A DNA stretch of 64,000 nucleotides from Thermomonospora echinospora (GCF_900108175.1 NZ_FNVO01000029.1:1-64000); one strand, 5' to 3'. Counted from the first letter of the stretch, positions 51,073 through 60,059 are shown. Notes: generated by a model from the letters alone, not told the origin. Numbers and translations are program-made.

Positions 51073-51816
51073 ATGGAGGCTGCGGGAATCTTCGAAGATC
51101 TGGCCGCGGAGCATGCGCAACTGCGGGCGCTCCTGGAGGGCTTGGAGCCCGCCGCGTGGGCGGCCGAGTCGGATGCCAAAGGCTGGTCCGTCATGGACGT
51201 GGTCGTGCACCTCGCCCAGTCGGAGGAACTGGTCGCCGCCACCGTGGCGGGGCGCAAGGACGCGTTCGCCCGGCCGGACGGGGTGCCGCTGGACGCGGTG
51301 ATGGCAGCCATGGTCGAAGAGGACCGAAACACCTCCCACGACCAGGTCTTCCAGCGCTGGCGCACGGCCGCCGCCGACGCGGTCGCCGCGCTGCGCGGCT
51401 GTCCGCCCGACCGTCGGCTGGCCTGGGCCGCGCTGCCGCTTTCCCCCCGAACCCTCGCGACCACGCGCATCGCCGAGCACTGGGCGCACGCCCAGGACAT
51501 CGCCGTGCCCCTCGGACTCCCTTATCCCGACACCGCCAGGCTGCGGCACATCGCCTGGCTCGCCCACCGAACCCTGCCCTACGCCTTCGCCGTCGCCGGC
51601 CTCGACCGGCCGGGTCCGGTGTACGCCGAACTCGCAGGGCCCGGGGGTGAACTGTGGACCTTCGGCGACCCCGCCGCTCCCTCGCGCATCACCGGCCCCG
51701 CCGCCGAGTTCTGCCGCGTCGGCGCACGGCGCCTTGCACCGGAGGAGACCACGCTCCTGGCGCAAGGCCCCGACGCCGCCGCCGCGCTCCGCGTCGTCCG
51801 CAACTACGCCGCTTGA
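51073..51816 (+). CDS. TIGR03084-family metal-binding protein (DinB/mycothiol maleylpyruvate isomerase-like)
   Basis: 247 residues from ATG 51073; in-frame ATG 51049 lies inside the palindrome. Four-helix DinB-type fold: FEDLAAEHAQLRALLEGLEP, then WSVMDVVVHLAQSEELVAAT with the first metal His, and RIAEHWAHAQDIAVPLGLPY with the other two His. The C-terminal 90 residues form the TIGR03084/SCP-like domain (YAELAGPGGELWTFGDPAAP). Such proteins are mostly restricted to mycothiol-making actinobacteria and probably act on a thiol adduct or CoA metabolite; the exact reaction is unknown. Confidence 0.85.
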   Translation: MEAAGIFEDLAAEHAQLRALLEGLEPAAWAAESDAKGWSVMDVVVHLAQSEELVAATVAGRKDAFARPDGVPLDAVMAAMVEEDRNTSHDQVFQRWRTAAADAVAALRGCPPDRRLAWAALPLSPRTLATTRIAEHWAHAQDIAVPLGLPYPDTARLRHIAWLAHRTLPYAFAVAGLDRPGPVYAELAGPGGELWTFGDPAAPSRITGPAAEFCRVGARRLAPEETTLLAQGPDAAAALRVVRNYAA

Positions 51817-51999
51817 TCCGCTTTTCCTCGCAGCCCACGGCCGTCGCACCCGCAAGCGCTCACCTTCACGCCCCGTCCGGGACAGCCGACGGTGAGCGCC
51901 CGAACCGCAGCCGCGATCACGACCGACGCCGACGCGGTGGGAGCCCTCGCCGCTCTTCGAGGCCGCGCAGGGGGGCGTTCACCACCGGAATGCGGCACT

Positions 52000-52240
52000 C
52001 GGCGACGACCAGTGCCGTGGTCATGGCGGTGACCGCCGTGGGCCCGGACGGCCCGACCATCGGCGGCAACTGCCGCCAGGTGCAGCCGGAGGCGGCCACG
52101 AAGATGATCGCGGGCGGCACTTCCCGGTCCCCGTACCGCCGTCGGCCACCGCCCTGCGGCCGCGTCGGAGCAGGTGGCACCACCCGCTGGAACATCTCCC
52201 GCAACTCGTCTGGCACCATCCGCTCGACCATCACCACGAA
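52000..52240 (-). pseudogene. IS5-family transposase, N-terminal remnant
   Basis: The minus strand reads VPDELREMFQRVVPPAPTRP then QGGGRRRYGDREVPPAIIFV and AASGCTWRQLPPMVGPSGPT: the DUF4096 N-terminal domain of IS5-type transposases (LWExxxPLLP...GGRRRxxDRxVLxAIxYVxxTGCxWRQLP). After LPP the frame loses similarity; the DDE catalytic domain is absent. Confidence 0.75.
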
Positions 52241-52293
52241 CGGCGGACTACCGACCACACCAAACGAGACGAGCTCTTGAAAGTGTTCAGTGA

Positions 52294-52323
52294 GCCAGCG
52301 AGCGCCGTGCGGCGCTCGCTGGC
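52294..52323. terminator. Terminator hairpin of the carbohydrate operon
   Basis: GCCAGCGAGCGCC, loop GTGC, GGCGCTCGCTGGC: 13 perfect pairs, 24 bp beyond the stop of the last operon gene (52348) in the direction of transcription. Confidence 0.75.
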
Positions 52324-52347
52324 CCTGCGGCCTGGTCGGCACAGGCG

Positions 52348-53262
52348 TCAGGTGGGGCGGATACTCCGGCTGATCCATCCGGTGATGGAGGTGTGCTGCG
52401 GCTTCCAGTCCAGTTCGGTGCGCGGCCTGATCGCGCGGACCCTGCTGTTTGAGCCGAGGGCGTAGACCGCCGGCTCGTAGCCCCATTCTGCGATCGCGGC
52501 GTCGATGTCGATCGGCTGCGGCGGAGGCTGCCTGAGAGCGGTGGCGATCGCCTCGGTGATCTGGCGGAAATCGGCTTCGCCGTTCTCGACGAAATAGAAC
52601 GATCCCGGGGGTGCGCCCTCCAGCGCGCGCAGGTAGAGATCGCACATGTCGTCCAGATGGACGTTCGACCAGATGTTCTCCCCCGGCCCGATGTGGCGGG
52701 TCACACCGGAGCGGCGGGCGGTGGCGACCAGGCGGGGGACTTGGACACTGTCGGGATTCAGGCCCTTGCCCGTGCCGTAGATCATGCTGTTGCACAGAAC
52801 CACGGAGCGTACGCCCGAGCGTGCCGCCGACAGAACCATCCGGTCGAGGGCCACCCGCGCCGTCTTGTCAGGGCTTGGCTCCCACGAGCCGCCTTCGACG
52901 ATGTCGGCCTCGGTGTAGACGTCATCCTGGGCTTGGCCGTCGGCGGGTTCACCCACGATGCTGGAGCCGCTGGTGTGGAGGAGAGGCTTCCCCGAGCCCG
53001 CCAGTGCCTCGGTGAGTACCGCCGCGGACGCTTCGTGGTCGCTGTCGGCCGCGTTGATCACCGCGTCGGCGGCCTGCGCCTCCGCGGCCAGCACCGAAGC
53101 GTCGTCGAGAGTTCCGAGGACAGGGTCGACACCGAGGTCACGCAGGGCCGGGCCGGCCTCGGCGGAGCGGGTGAGGCCGCGGACGTGGTGTCCGGATTCA
53201 AGGAGCGCGACGGCCAGGGAGCCGCCGATGAAGCCGGTGGCTCCGGTCAGGAATATGCGCAT
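52348..53262 (-). CDS. NAD-dependent epimerase/dehydratase-like protein (atypical SDR)
   Basis: 304 residues from ATG 53262. MRIFLTGATGFIGGSLAVAL gives the GxxGxxG nucleotide site of extended SDRs; LHTSGSSIVGE and NSMIYGTGKGLNPDS match the central strands; ENIWSNVHLDDMCDLYLRAL and a WGYEPAVYALGSNSRVRAIR substrate region follow. The YxxxK catalytic pair is not conserved: the expected Tyr reads Pro (WEPSPDKTARVAL, Lys kept). It may be a reductase with an altered site or a binding protein. Last gene of the operon, 10 bp after the aldolase stop. Confidence 0.85.
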   Translation of the reverse strand: MRIFLTGATGFIGGSLAVALLESGHHVRGLTRSAEAGPALRDLGVDPVLGTLDDASVLAAEAQAADAVINAADSDHEASAAVLTEALAGSGKPLLHTSGSSIVGEPADGQAQDDVYTEADIVEGGSWEPSPDKTARVALDRMVLSAARSGVRSVVLCNSMIYGTGKGLNPDSVQVPRLVATARRSGVTRHIGPGENIWSNVHLDDMCDLYLRALEGAPPGSFYFVENGEADFRQITEAIATALRQPPPQPIDIDAAIAEWGYEPAVYALGSNSRVRAIRPRTELDWKPQHTSITGWISRSIRPT

Positions 53263-53272
53263 TACGTGCCTT

Positions 53273-54154
53273 TCAGCGTGTGATGAGGCCGGCCTCATGT
53301 GGGTGAGTCCCGTTGGGGAGCGGTTCGTCGCCGGCGAGGATGGCTCGCGCGGTGTCCAGCGGAGTCGACGGGTCGTGCACCAACGCCATGAGCGCCCGGA
53401 TGATCCGACGCGGATGCCGGTGGTGAATGACGTTGCGGCCGTAGACGATGCCTGCCGCGCCCTGCCGCATGATCTCCGCCGTACGCTCGAGCACGACCTC
53501 GTCGGTTTCCCGTCCGCCGCCGCGGACAAGGACGGGAACTTCGGAGGCGACCTCGACGACCTGGTGGAACTCGGCGGGGTCAGTGCAGGGATCGGCCTTG
53601 ATGATGTCCGCGCCGAGTTCGGCCGCCTGCCGGACGAGCGCGGTTATCTTGACCAGATCACCGTCGACCATGTAACCGCCCTTCTCGTTGGGCGCCATGA
53701 CGAGGGGTTCGATCATGAGCGGCATTCCGGCGCGCTCGCAGTCGCGTTTGAGCGCGGCGATGTTGCGAACGCACTGGTGGTGGAGCTCGGGCTGGTCGGG
53801 CAGTTGGAGCAGGTTGACCACGACGCAGACCGCGTCGGACACCACCGCCATTTCGACGATGCCGTCGATGAGCTGCGAGAAAGTGTGACGCGGCAGTTCG
53901 CGCCCATAGACGTTGGACACGTCGCTGCGCAGGGCGAGTGCCGGGCGGCGGCCGGGGACGCCGTGCAGGTGCTTGACCATGCCGGGGGTCAGTTGGATGA
54001 CGTCCGGCTGAGCCTCGGCCACGATACGGACCGTCGCCGCCATGTCCTCGATGCCGTTGAGGAAGGACGCCTCGTTGACCATTCCATGGTCGATGGCGAC
54101 GTCAAAGCAGCGACCACCGGCGCTGAACATGCGGTCAAGTCGTGCGGCGACCAT
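53273..54154 (-). CDS. Class I aldolase of the DhnA/LsrF (DeoC/LacD) superfamily
   Basis: 293 residues from ATG 54154. TIM-barrel aldolase: CFDVAIDHGMVNE (first strand, as in LsrF and archaeal FBA), then PLMIEPLVMAPNEKGGYMVD, GADIIKADPCTDPAEFHQVV with the Schiff-base Lys 186 on strand 6, VPVLVRGGGRETDEVVLERT (phosphate site) and GAAGIVYGRNVIHHRHP. All catalytic and phosphate-binding elements look intact. It should cleave or form a phosphorylated keto-sugar, for example giving dihydroxyacetone phosphate and an aldehyde. 33 bp after the VOC gene and just before the epimerase-like gene. Substrate is inferred only. Confidence 0.85.
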   Translation of the reverse strand: MVAARLDRMFSAGGRCFDVAIDHGMVNEASFLNGIEDMAATVRIVAEAQPDVIQLTPGMVKHLHGVPGRRPALALRSDVSNVYGRELPRHTFSQLIDGIVEMAVVSDAVCVVVNLLQLPDQPELHHQCVRNIAALKRDCERAGMPLMIEPLVMAPNEKGGYMVDGDLVKITALVRQAAELGADIIKADPCTDPAEFHQVVEVASEVPVLVRGGGRETDEVVLERTAEIMRQGAAGIVYGRNVIHHRHPRRIIRALMALVHDPSTPLDTARAILAGDEPLPNGTHPHEAGLITR

Positions 54155-54187
54155 GGATCGTCCTTTCTGCGAAGTGCTCTGGCATGA

Positions 54188-54718
54188 TCATTCCGGGTTC
54201 TGCGGCGGGTAGGTGGAGACCATGTGCGGCGGGAGGTCGAGCACGGGGCAGTTGCCGAGCTCGTAGATGAAGTCGAGCTTGGGCTCGGTATCCATGTAGT
54301 AATGGACGTCGACGTCGAACTGCCCGGTCTGCAGGACGCCGATCCCCCTGCTCCGGTAGTCGGCCAGTTCGGCCTCGATCCGGTCGTCGGAAATCTGCTC
54401 CTTGATGTGGTGCAGGCCCTCGCCGCGTCGGTCCAGGAACTCCTCGTAGATCGTCGGCCCGTACACCGGCTGGACGATCTCCAACTGCATGTCGCCGACC
54501 CACGAGATGCCGATCAGAAACTTGAACGGTTCAGTCACCTTGGCGTCCGCGACGTTCAGGTACTTCATGGTCTCTTCGGTGAAGGTGAGCACCGTCCACG
54601 GACCGATGCCCAGGTTCTCCACCCAGGCCTTCATGCTCTTTTCGAGATCACGGGTCACGAACGCGATCTGGTAGATCTTCCGGTTCTTGTTGTGTTCCCG
54701 CAGTTCGTCGTTGTTCAT
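54188..54718 (-). CDS. VOC (glyoxalase-fold) family protein
   Basis: 176 residues from ATG 54718, overlapping the DhaL stop by 4 bp. Two beta-alpha-beta-beta-beta modules: IYQIAFVTRDLEKSMKAWVE and, after VGDMQLEIVQPVYGPTIYEE, GEGLHHIKEQISD with a second-module His and FIYEL Glu. Gln replaces the first His of the usual metal set, giving a Gln/Glu/His/Glu-type site. Related proteins are epimerases, isomerases or dioxygenases. Being translationally coupled to the kinase subunits and next to the aldolase, it could isomerise or epimerise the phosphorylated sugar, a role normally played by RpiB- or TIM-type isomerases. Confidence 0.8.
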   Translation of the reverse strand: MNNDELREHNKNRKIYQIAFVTRDLEKSMKAWVENLGIGPWTVLTFTEETMKYLNVADAKVTEPFKFLIGISWVGDMQLEIVQPVYGPTIYEEFLDRRGEGLHHIKEQISDDRIEAELADYRSRGIGVLQTGQFDVDVHYYMDTEPKLDFIYELGNCPVLDLPPHMVSTYPPQNPE

Positions 54719-55395
54719 GATTCCTCCTGCGCGGTGGCGTTCTGCTCGGCCCAGCCGGCCATGGCGGTGAAGATGATCGTGGTGGACAGCGCCCCCGGAT
54801 CGGGGAATCCCAGGGCCCGTTCCCGCAGCGAGAGCGCCTTTCCGAACCGGGCGACGAGTTTCCTCGTGCTGTCGGCGCCGTCCGCGGCGGCCTCGGCGGC
54901 GTGCCTGAGCGCGGTGGGCAGGTCGAGGCCCCGGGCGGCGTCGGCGGCCAGCGACCGGACCGCCGGTTCCAGCGCATCGACCATGGTCTTGTCGCCGGGC
55001 GCGGCGCCGCCGCGTCCGGCGATCTCGCGCAGGGACCTGGCGAAGTGGTCGGCCAGTCCGGCCACGCCGAGCCGGTCGCTCGGCTCCTGCCCGCGGGCTC
55101 CCGCGCGGAACAGCAGCCCGAAGATCACTCCGGAGGCGCCGCCCATCGTGTGCAGCAGCGTGTCGCCGACCGTGACCAGGACCTGGTGGACGTCGGTGCT
55201 GTGCTGGACCGGATGATCGCCGTCGGGATCGAGCAGCCGGCGCACCGCGGTGAAACCGCGGGTCATGGCGAGGCCGTGGTCGCCGTCTCCGATATCACGG
55301 TCCGCCTTGTTGAGCGCCGGCTCGGAGCCGATGATCCGGTCTGCGACCGCCGCCATCATCCGGCGCAGGTCGGCGGCGGTGAGCTGGTCGGTCAT
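54715..55395 (-). CDS. dhaL: Dihydroxyacetone-kinase-type subunit L
   Basis: 226 residues, overlapping the DhaK-like gene by 4 bp. The ADP/Mg site ALNKADRDIGDGDHGLAMTR keeps Asp 32, 37 and 39; GGASGVIFGLLFRAGARGQE and PGDKTMVDALEPAVRSLAAD are family motifs. DhaL is the nucleotide-carrying subunit that phosphorylates the ketose held by DhaK. No DhaM (PTS phosphodonor) gene is seen, so either DhaM is elsewhere or ATP is used directly. Confidence 0.92.
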   Translation of the reverse strand: MTDQLTAADLRRMMAAVADRIIGSEPALNKADRDIGDGDHGLAMTRGFTAVRRLLDPDGDHPVQHSTDVHQVLVTVGDTLLHTMGGASGVIFGLLFRAGARGQEPSDRLGVAGLADHFARSLREIAGRGGAAPGDKTMVDALEPAVRSLAADAARGLDLPTALRHAAEAAADGADSTRKLVARFGKALSLRERALGFPDPGALSTTIIFTAMAGWAEQNATAQEES

Positions 55396-56393
55396 ACCTG
55401 GTTCACTCCGGAGAAGAAGGAGGTCCGTGCCGGGACGTCGTAGTACGGGCGCAGTTCGGGCGAGACGGCGAACAGGCTGAGCGAGAACCCGTGCATCTCC
55501 TGGCAGGTGGCAAAGTCACCGACCTGGATGTCATGGATGACCAGGCGGCGCTCGCCCAGCAGCCGCCGCACAGCCCGACTGACGATCAGCAGCTCGGCCC
55601 GGGTCGTGGCGCCGAGGCCGTTGACCAGGACGCAGACGCGGTCCTCAGCGGTGACGGGGCGGTCCTGGAGCAGCAGGTCGATCATCTCGGCGGCGGTCTC
55701 GTCGGCGGTCAGCATGCCGGTGCGCCGCACGCCCGGCTCGCCGTGCATCCCCATCCCGATCTCCATCTCGCCATCGGGAAGGTCGAAGGTCGGCTCGCCG
55801 GTACCCGGGACGGTGCCTGCTCCGCTGGCCACGCCGATGCTGCGGGTACGGTCCGCGGCCTCCTGGCCGAGGGCCTGCACGGTGTGCAGCGGCAGCCCGG
55901 CCTCGGCGGCGGCACCGGCCACCTTGGCGACGAAGAACCCGCCGGCGATCCCCCGGCGGTCGATCGGCCGGTCCGGGCCGGCCGCGGAAACGTCGTCGGT
56001 GACGCGGACCGTCCGCACCTTGTGCCCGTCATCGACCAGCATCTCCGCGGCCAGGTCGAAATTGAGCCGGTCACCGGCATAGTTGCCGTACAGGAACAGG
56101 ATTCCGTGGCCGCGGTCGACGGCTTTGGCGGTCTTCACGATGCTGCCTGGATCGGGGGCGGCGAAGATATCGCCCTGACAGACGGCGTCGGCGAGTCCGG
56201 GTCCGACGTATTCCAGCCAGACCGGTTCGTGGCCGCTGCCGCCACCGGAAACGATCGCGACCTTGTCGGCGAGTTCACGGCGTTTGACGGCCAGCGCGCC
56301 AGGCACCTCCTCGAACGCAGATCCGTAGACGGCAAGGAATCCCTCGACCGTCTCGCGCGCCGCTTCCTTGGGTTCGTTGATGAATTTACGCAT
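55392..56393 (-). CDS. dhaK: Dihydroxyacetone-kinase-type subunit K, divergent pocket
   Basis: 333 residues from ATG 56393. Residues matching the E. coli active site are present: GGGSGHEP (His 55), NYAGDRLNF (Asp 108) and GMGMHGEPGV (His 217, the residue that forms the covalent hemiaminal). The loop after GHEP reads VWLEYVGPGLADAVCQGDIF, where dihydroxyacetone enzymes normally have A-H-A-G-Y/F-V-G, and the following FAAPDPGSIVK also differs, so the substrate may be another ketose such as a tetrulose. Lies between the ABC importer genes (17 bp) and dhaL (overlap). Confidence 0.9.
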   Translation of the reverse strand: MRKFINEPKEAARETVEGFLAVYGSAFEEVPGALAVKRRELADKVAIVSGGGSGHEPVWLEYVGPGLADAVCQGDIFAAPDPGSIVKTAKAVDRGHGILFLYGNYAGDRLNFDLAAEMLVDDGHKVRTVRVTDDVSAAGPDRPIDRRGIAGGFFVAKVAGAAAEAGLPLHTVQALGQEAADRTRSIGVASGAGTVPGTGEPTFDLPDGEMEIGMGMHGEPGVRRTGMLTADETAAEMIDLLLQDRPVTAEDRVCVLVNGLGATTRAELLIVSRAVRRLLGERRLVIHDIQVGDFATCQEMHGFSLSLFAVSPELRPYYDVPARTSFFSGVNQV

Positions 56394-56409
56394 GATCACT
56401 CCGAGGTCG

Positions 56410-57408
56410 TCATCCCGACTGGGTCTGCAGGTACTGCCGCACCGGACCGGGATCGTCATGGCTGAAGCCGGGGCCGGGCGTGTAGTGGTGGAAGGGGCCG
56501 GTGTCCCGGCCGTTGCGGATGGCATCGGCGATCTCGACGACCTCGGTCGCCCACGAGGCCGCGTCCTGCCCGATGGTTCCCTGGACCACGCCGTCCGGGG
56601 CGAGCAGCAGCCCGGCGACGGTCGGATTCATGCCGATTCCGAAGACGACGGTCCTACCGGTCAACCCGCGCGCCTTGATGGCGTTCGCCGCGGCTATGAC
56701 GCCGTCTTCATTCTCCGCGATGAAGACGTCGACATCGGGGTGCGCCGTGAGGATCGAGGTCGCCACCGGTGTGGCCTTGTCGACCACGAATCCCTCCTGG
56801 GCGGCGACCACCGTGGCGTTGACGCCGGCCAGTCCCTTGTCCAGGCCCTGCCGCCGCTGCTTGCAGACGTCGTAGGTTTCGCAGGTCAGATAGGCCACTT
56901 TGGCCGTTCCGCCGAGCTTTTCCTTGATGTAGCCGGTGGCGGCCTCGGCGGCCCGCTCACCGAGCTCGACCTGGTCGTTGGTGACGAACGCGGCGGCGAG
57001 TTGCTGGTCCTGGGGCGGGTTGAGGCAGGTGTTGTAGCAGATGACCGGGATGTCGGCGGACTCCAGCCGCTGCAGTGAGGCGACGGATCCGGTGGGCGAG
57101 ACCACGCTGGCGATGACCACGTCCACCTGGCGGGTGGCGCAGGCGGACAGCACCTGGTTCTCCTTGCTGGAATCGTTGTTGACGTGCTGGACGTCAAAGC
57201 TCATGTTGCGCTTCTCGCCCTGGCTCTTGAGCGCGGTGACGAACTCCGCGAAGGTCCCGGTGGGGAACAGCGTGGTCACGCAGGCGGTCAGCTTCCCCGC
57301 GCCACCCGTGTCGCCTTCTGACGCCCCGGTGTTCGAACATCCGGCGAGGGCGAGCAGCCCCGCGGCCGCACCGGCCAGCACCGCTTTACGCGAAAATCCC
57401 GAATACAT
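56410..57408 (-). CDS. Sugar ABC transporter substrate-binding lipoprotein (RbsB-like)
   Basis: 332 residues from ATG 57408. Lipoprotein signal AVLAGAAAGLLALAGC with lipidated Cys 24. Peripla_BP_4 fold: TACVTTLFPTGTFAEFVTAL, then DVVIASVVSPTGSVASLQRL, IPVICYNTCLNPPQDQQLAA and VFIAENEDGVIAAANAIKAR. It should capture the sugar or polyol outside the cell. Third importer gene in order ATPase-permease-binding protein. Confidence 0.9.
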   Translation of the reverse strand: MYSGFSRKAVLAGAAAGLLALAGCSNTGASEGDTGGAGKLTACVTTLFPTGTFAEFVTALKSQGEKRNMSFDVQHVNNDSSKENQVLSACATRQVDVVIASVVSPTGSVASLQRLESADIPVICYNTCLNPPQDQQLAAAFVTNDQVELGERAAEAATGYIKEKLGGTAKVAYLTCETYDVCKQRRQGLDKGLAGVNATVVAAQEGFVVDKATPVATSILTAHPDVDVFIAENEDGVIAAANAIKARGLTGRTVVFGIGMNPTVAGLLLAPDGVVQGTIGQDAASWATEVVEIADAIRNGRDTGPFHHYTPGPGFSHDDPGPVRQYLQTQSG

Positions 57409-57438
57409 TGTCTGGTGTTCCTTTGCAGGGTGGGACGG

Positions 57439-58494
57439 TCAGGAGGCGGTGGCCGTCTTCGCCCGCCGTGAACGGCGGCCGGAGGATCTCAGCGTGCTGA
57501 TGAGAACGGTGACCAGGACGATGGCGCCGTTGGCGACGTTCTGGGCGTAGCTGTTGACTCCCAGCAGCACCATGCCGTTGTTGAGAACGGCGATGAACAC
57601 CACGCCGAGCAGCGTGCCGACCATGGAACCGCGACCGCCGTAGAGATCGGCGCCACCGATGATCACGGCGGTGATCACCGCGAATTCGACTCCGGTGCCG
57701 ATGGTGGGGTTTCCGGCACCGAGCTGGGCGGTCTGCAGGAGCCCCGACAGGGCCGCCAGCAGTCCGGTCGTGGCGAACAGGGTGGCGCGGACGCGGGTGA
57801 CCGGAATGCCGGAGAGCCGGGCCGCCTCGGGATTGCCGCCGACGGCGTATACGCTGCGGCCGAACGTCGTGCGCTTGGCGATGACGAAGAAGACGGCGAA
57901 CACCACGATGAAGACGAGCGCCGGGATGGGAATTCCCAGCAGCAGCCCGTTCCCCCAGCGGGCGAAGTCCTCGCTGGTGATGGGCAGCGGGACCGAGTCG
58001 GTGATCAGCAGCGCCAGCCCACTGAACGCCGAGAACAGAGCGAGCGTCACGATGAACGAGGGCACGTTGAGCACGGCGCGGACCAGTCCCGCGCCGGCGC
58101 CGACCAGCGTGCCCAGCGCGCAGACGGCCAGGGCGGCCAGCCACAGCGGCCAGCTCCGCTCGACGACGAGGACGCCGAACAGCGCCGAGTTGAAGGCAAT
58201 CGCCGAGCCCACGCTGATGTCGATCTCGCCGGACGCGATCACCAGGGTCATGCCGAAGGCGATGATGCCGGTGAAGGAGAGCTGCCGGGCGACGTCGAGC
58301 AGGTTGCTCTGGGTGAGGAAGTTGGGCGCCCAGAGGGTCAGCAGGACGAACAGCACGGTGAGTCCACCGAGGAGCCCGACGTGTTCGGCGGTCGAGCGGC
58401 TGATGGCGGTCCAAGCGCCGGCCGTCGTCGGCCGGCGACGCCCGTCGCCCGCGGGGGCCGGGGAGGTGACGTCGGACAGGGCGGTGCTCATCAT
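57439..58494 (-). CDS. Sugar ABC transporter permease (RbsC-like)
   Basis: 351 residues from ATG 58494, overlapping the ATPase stop by 4 bp. About ten hydrophobic helices; SFTGIIAFGMTLVIASGEID then ISVGSAIAFNSALFGVLVVE is the RbsC hallmark, as are FGRSVYAVGGNPEAARLSGI and VITAVIIGGADLYGGRGSMV. Confidence 0.92.
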   Translation of the reverse strand: MMSTALSDVTSPAPAGDGRRRPTTAGAWTAISRSTAEHVGLLGGLTVLFVLLTLWAPNFLTQSNLLDVARQLSFTGIIAFGMTLVIASGEIDISVGSAIAFNSALFGVLVVERSWPLWLAALAVCALGTLVGAGAGLVRAVLNVPSFIVTLALFSAFSGLALLITDSVPLPITSEDFARWGNGLLLGIPIPALVFIVVFAVFFVIAKRTTFGRSVYAVGGNPEAARLSGIPVTRVRATLFATTGLLAALSGLLQTAQLGAGNPTIGTGVEFAVITAVIIGGADLYGGRGSMVGTLLGVVFIAVLNNGMVLLGVNSYAQNVANGAIVLVTVLISTLRSSGRRSRRAKTATAS

Positions 58495-60059
58495 CGGCCG
58501 CCTTCCATCGCCATGGCCATGACCGAGGACAGCGAGGTGTTCTCGACGGTGTCCTGCGCGAGCACCCGGCCGCCGCCGAGGACGAGCAGGCGGTCACAGA
58601 GCAGGAACAGCTCCTCCAGTTCGGAGGACACGACCACGAAGCCGACGCCCGTCGCCGCCAGGTCCCGGATCAGCCGGTAGATCTGATCCTTGGCCGCCAC
58701 GTCGACGCCACGGGTCGGTTCGTCGAGCAGCAGGACGCGAGGGCGGGCGTTGAGCAGCCTGCCGAAGACGACCTTCTGTTGGTTTCCACCCGACAGTCCG
58801 CCCACCGCGTCGTGCAGCGAGGGCATCTTGATCGCCAGCCGATCACGGCCGGCGACGGCCAGCTCTCGTTCCCGGCGGCCCGACAGCAGCCCGCGCGACC
58901 GCACGGCGGAAAGGCAGGACATCACCAGGTTCGCGGACACGCTCATGCCCATGACCAGCCCTTCCCGCTTGCGGTCCTCCGGGACGAGTCCGACGCCCGC
59001 ACGGAGCGCCTGCCGGGGACCGCGCGGCGCGAACGGACGGCCGTCGAGCGTGACGGACCCCCCGGTGCGGGGCTCCAGCCCGTACAGGCAGCGCAGAAGT
59101 TCGCTCCGCCCCGACCCGAGCAGCCCGGCTATCCCCAGCACCTCGCCCTCACACAGGTCGAACGACACGTCCCGGACCCGGTCCCCGCTGGACATGCCAG
59201 ACACCGACATGACCACACGACCGCTCGCCGAGGACCCGGCCCGCCGGTCGTCGCGGAGCGCACCGCCGGTCATCAGGTCGATGACCTGGGCCGTGTCGGC
59301 CGTACCGATGGGGCGGGTGTCGATGTGCCGCCCGTCGCGCAGCACGGTCACCGAGTCGGCCACCACGGGGATCTCGTCCATCCGGTGGGAGACGTAGATG
59401 ACCGTCAGCCCGTCGGCGGCCACGCGCCGTACGAGCTGGAGCAGGGGCGGGACCTCGTCGGCGGGCAGGGAACTGGTCGGCTCGTCGAGGATCAGCACCT
59501 TGGTGCCGTAGGAGAGCGCGCGGGCGATCTCGACGGTCTGCTGCCGGGCGATGCTGAGCGCGCCCACCGGGGTGCTCGGGTCGATACTGACGCCCAGGCG
59601 GCCCAGGTGTTCGGCAGCGTAGGCGCGCATCTCGGCCGGTTTGATCAGCGGGCTGCGGACACCGTCCGGATGCCACCGGCCAAGGAGCAGGTTCTCGGCG
59701 ACGCTCAGCCCCGGGACCAGGCTGAGTTCCTGGTGGACGGTGGCGATGCCGCGGTCGCGTGCGGCGGCCGGATTGGGCAGTTCGACCTGCGCACCGTCCA
59801 GGTAGATCCGGCCGGAGTCCGGGCTCACCGCGCCGGACAGCATCTTCACGAGGGTGGACTTTCCGGCGCCGTTCTTGCCGAGCAGCGCGCGAACCTCGCC
59901 CGGTGCGAGATCGAGGTCCACGTCGCGCAGCGCGTGCACGCCGGAATAGCTCTTGGTGAGGCCACGGACGCAGAGCCGGGCGGACGTTCGCACGTTCGAC
60001 CCGGCTTCGGGGGGTGAGGGAGGGATGGACATGGGGCGGAACCGCTCCTCTCGACTCAT
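58491..60059 (-). CDS. Sugar ABC transporter ATPase, two-domain (RbsA/MglA-like)
   Basis: 522 residues from ATG 60059; ATG 60032 (MSIPPSPPEAGSNV) is an alternative. N-domain: Walker A GKNGAGKSTLVKMLSGAVSP, signature LSIARQQTVEIARALSYGTK, Walker B LILDEPTSSL. C-domain: degenerate P-loop GIAGLLGSGRSELLRCLYGL, signature LSGGNQQKVVFGRLLNARPR, LLLDEPTRGVDVAAKDQIYR. This tandem form belongs to ribose/monosaccharide importers. First gene of the leftward operon, directly downstream of the inverted repeat at 60073. Confidence 0.92.
   Translation of the reverse strand: MSREERFRPMSIPPSPPEAGSNVRTSARLCVRGLTKSYSGVHALRDVDLDLAPGEVRALLGKNGAGKSTLVKMLSGAVSPDSGRIYLDGAQVELPNPAAARDRGIATVHQELSLVPGLSVAENLLLGRWHPDGVRSPLIKPAEMRAYAAEHLGRLGVSIDPSTPVGALSIARQQTVEIARALSYGTKVLILDEPTSSLPADEVPPLLQLVRRVAADGLTVIYVSHRMDEIPVVADSVTVLRDGRHIDTRPIGTADTAQVIDLMTGGALRDDRRAGSSASGRVVMSVSGMSSGDRVRDVSFDLCEGEVLGIAGLLGSGRSELLRCLYGLEPRTGGSVTLDGRPFAPRGPRQALRAGVGLVPEDRKREGLVMGMSVSANLVMSCLSAVRSRGLLSGRRERELAVAGRDRLAIKMPSLHDAVGGLSGGNQQKVVFGRLLNARPRVLLLDEPTRGVDVAAKDQIYRLIRDLAATGVGFVVVSSELEELFLLCDRLLVLGGGRVLAQDTVENTSLSSVMAMAMEGGR

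Noticed and set aside
54188-56393. A dhaM gene to complete a PTS-type DhaKLM system
   Set aside because: None of the neighbouring genes encodes an EIIA-Man/HPr-like protein; the gene next to dhaL is a VOC protein.
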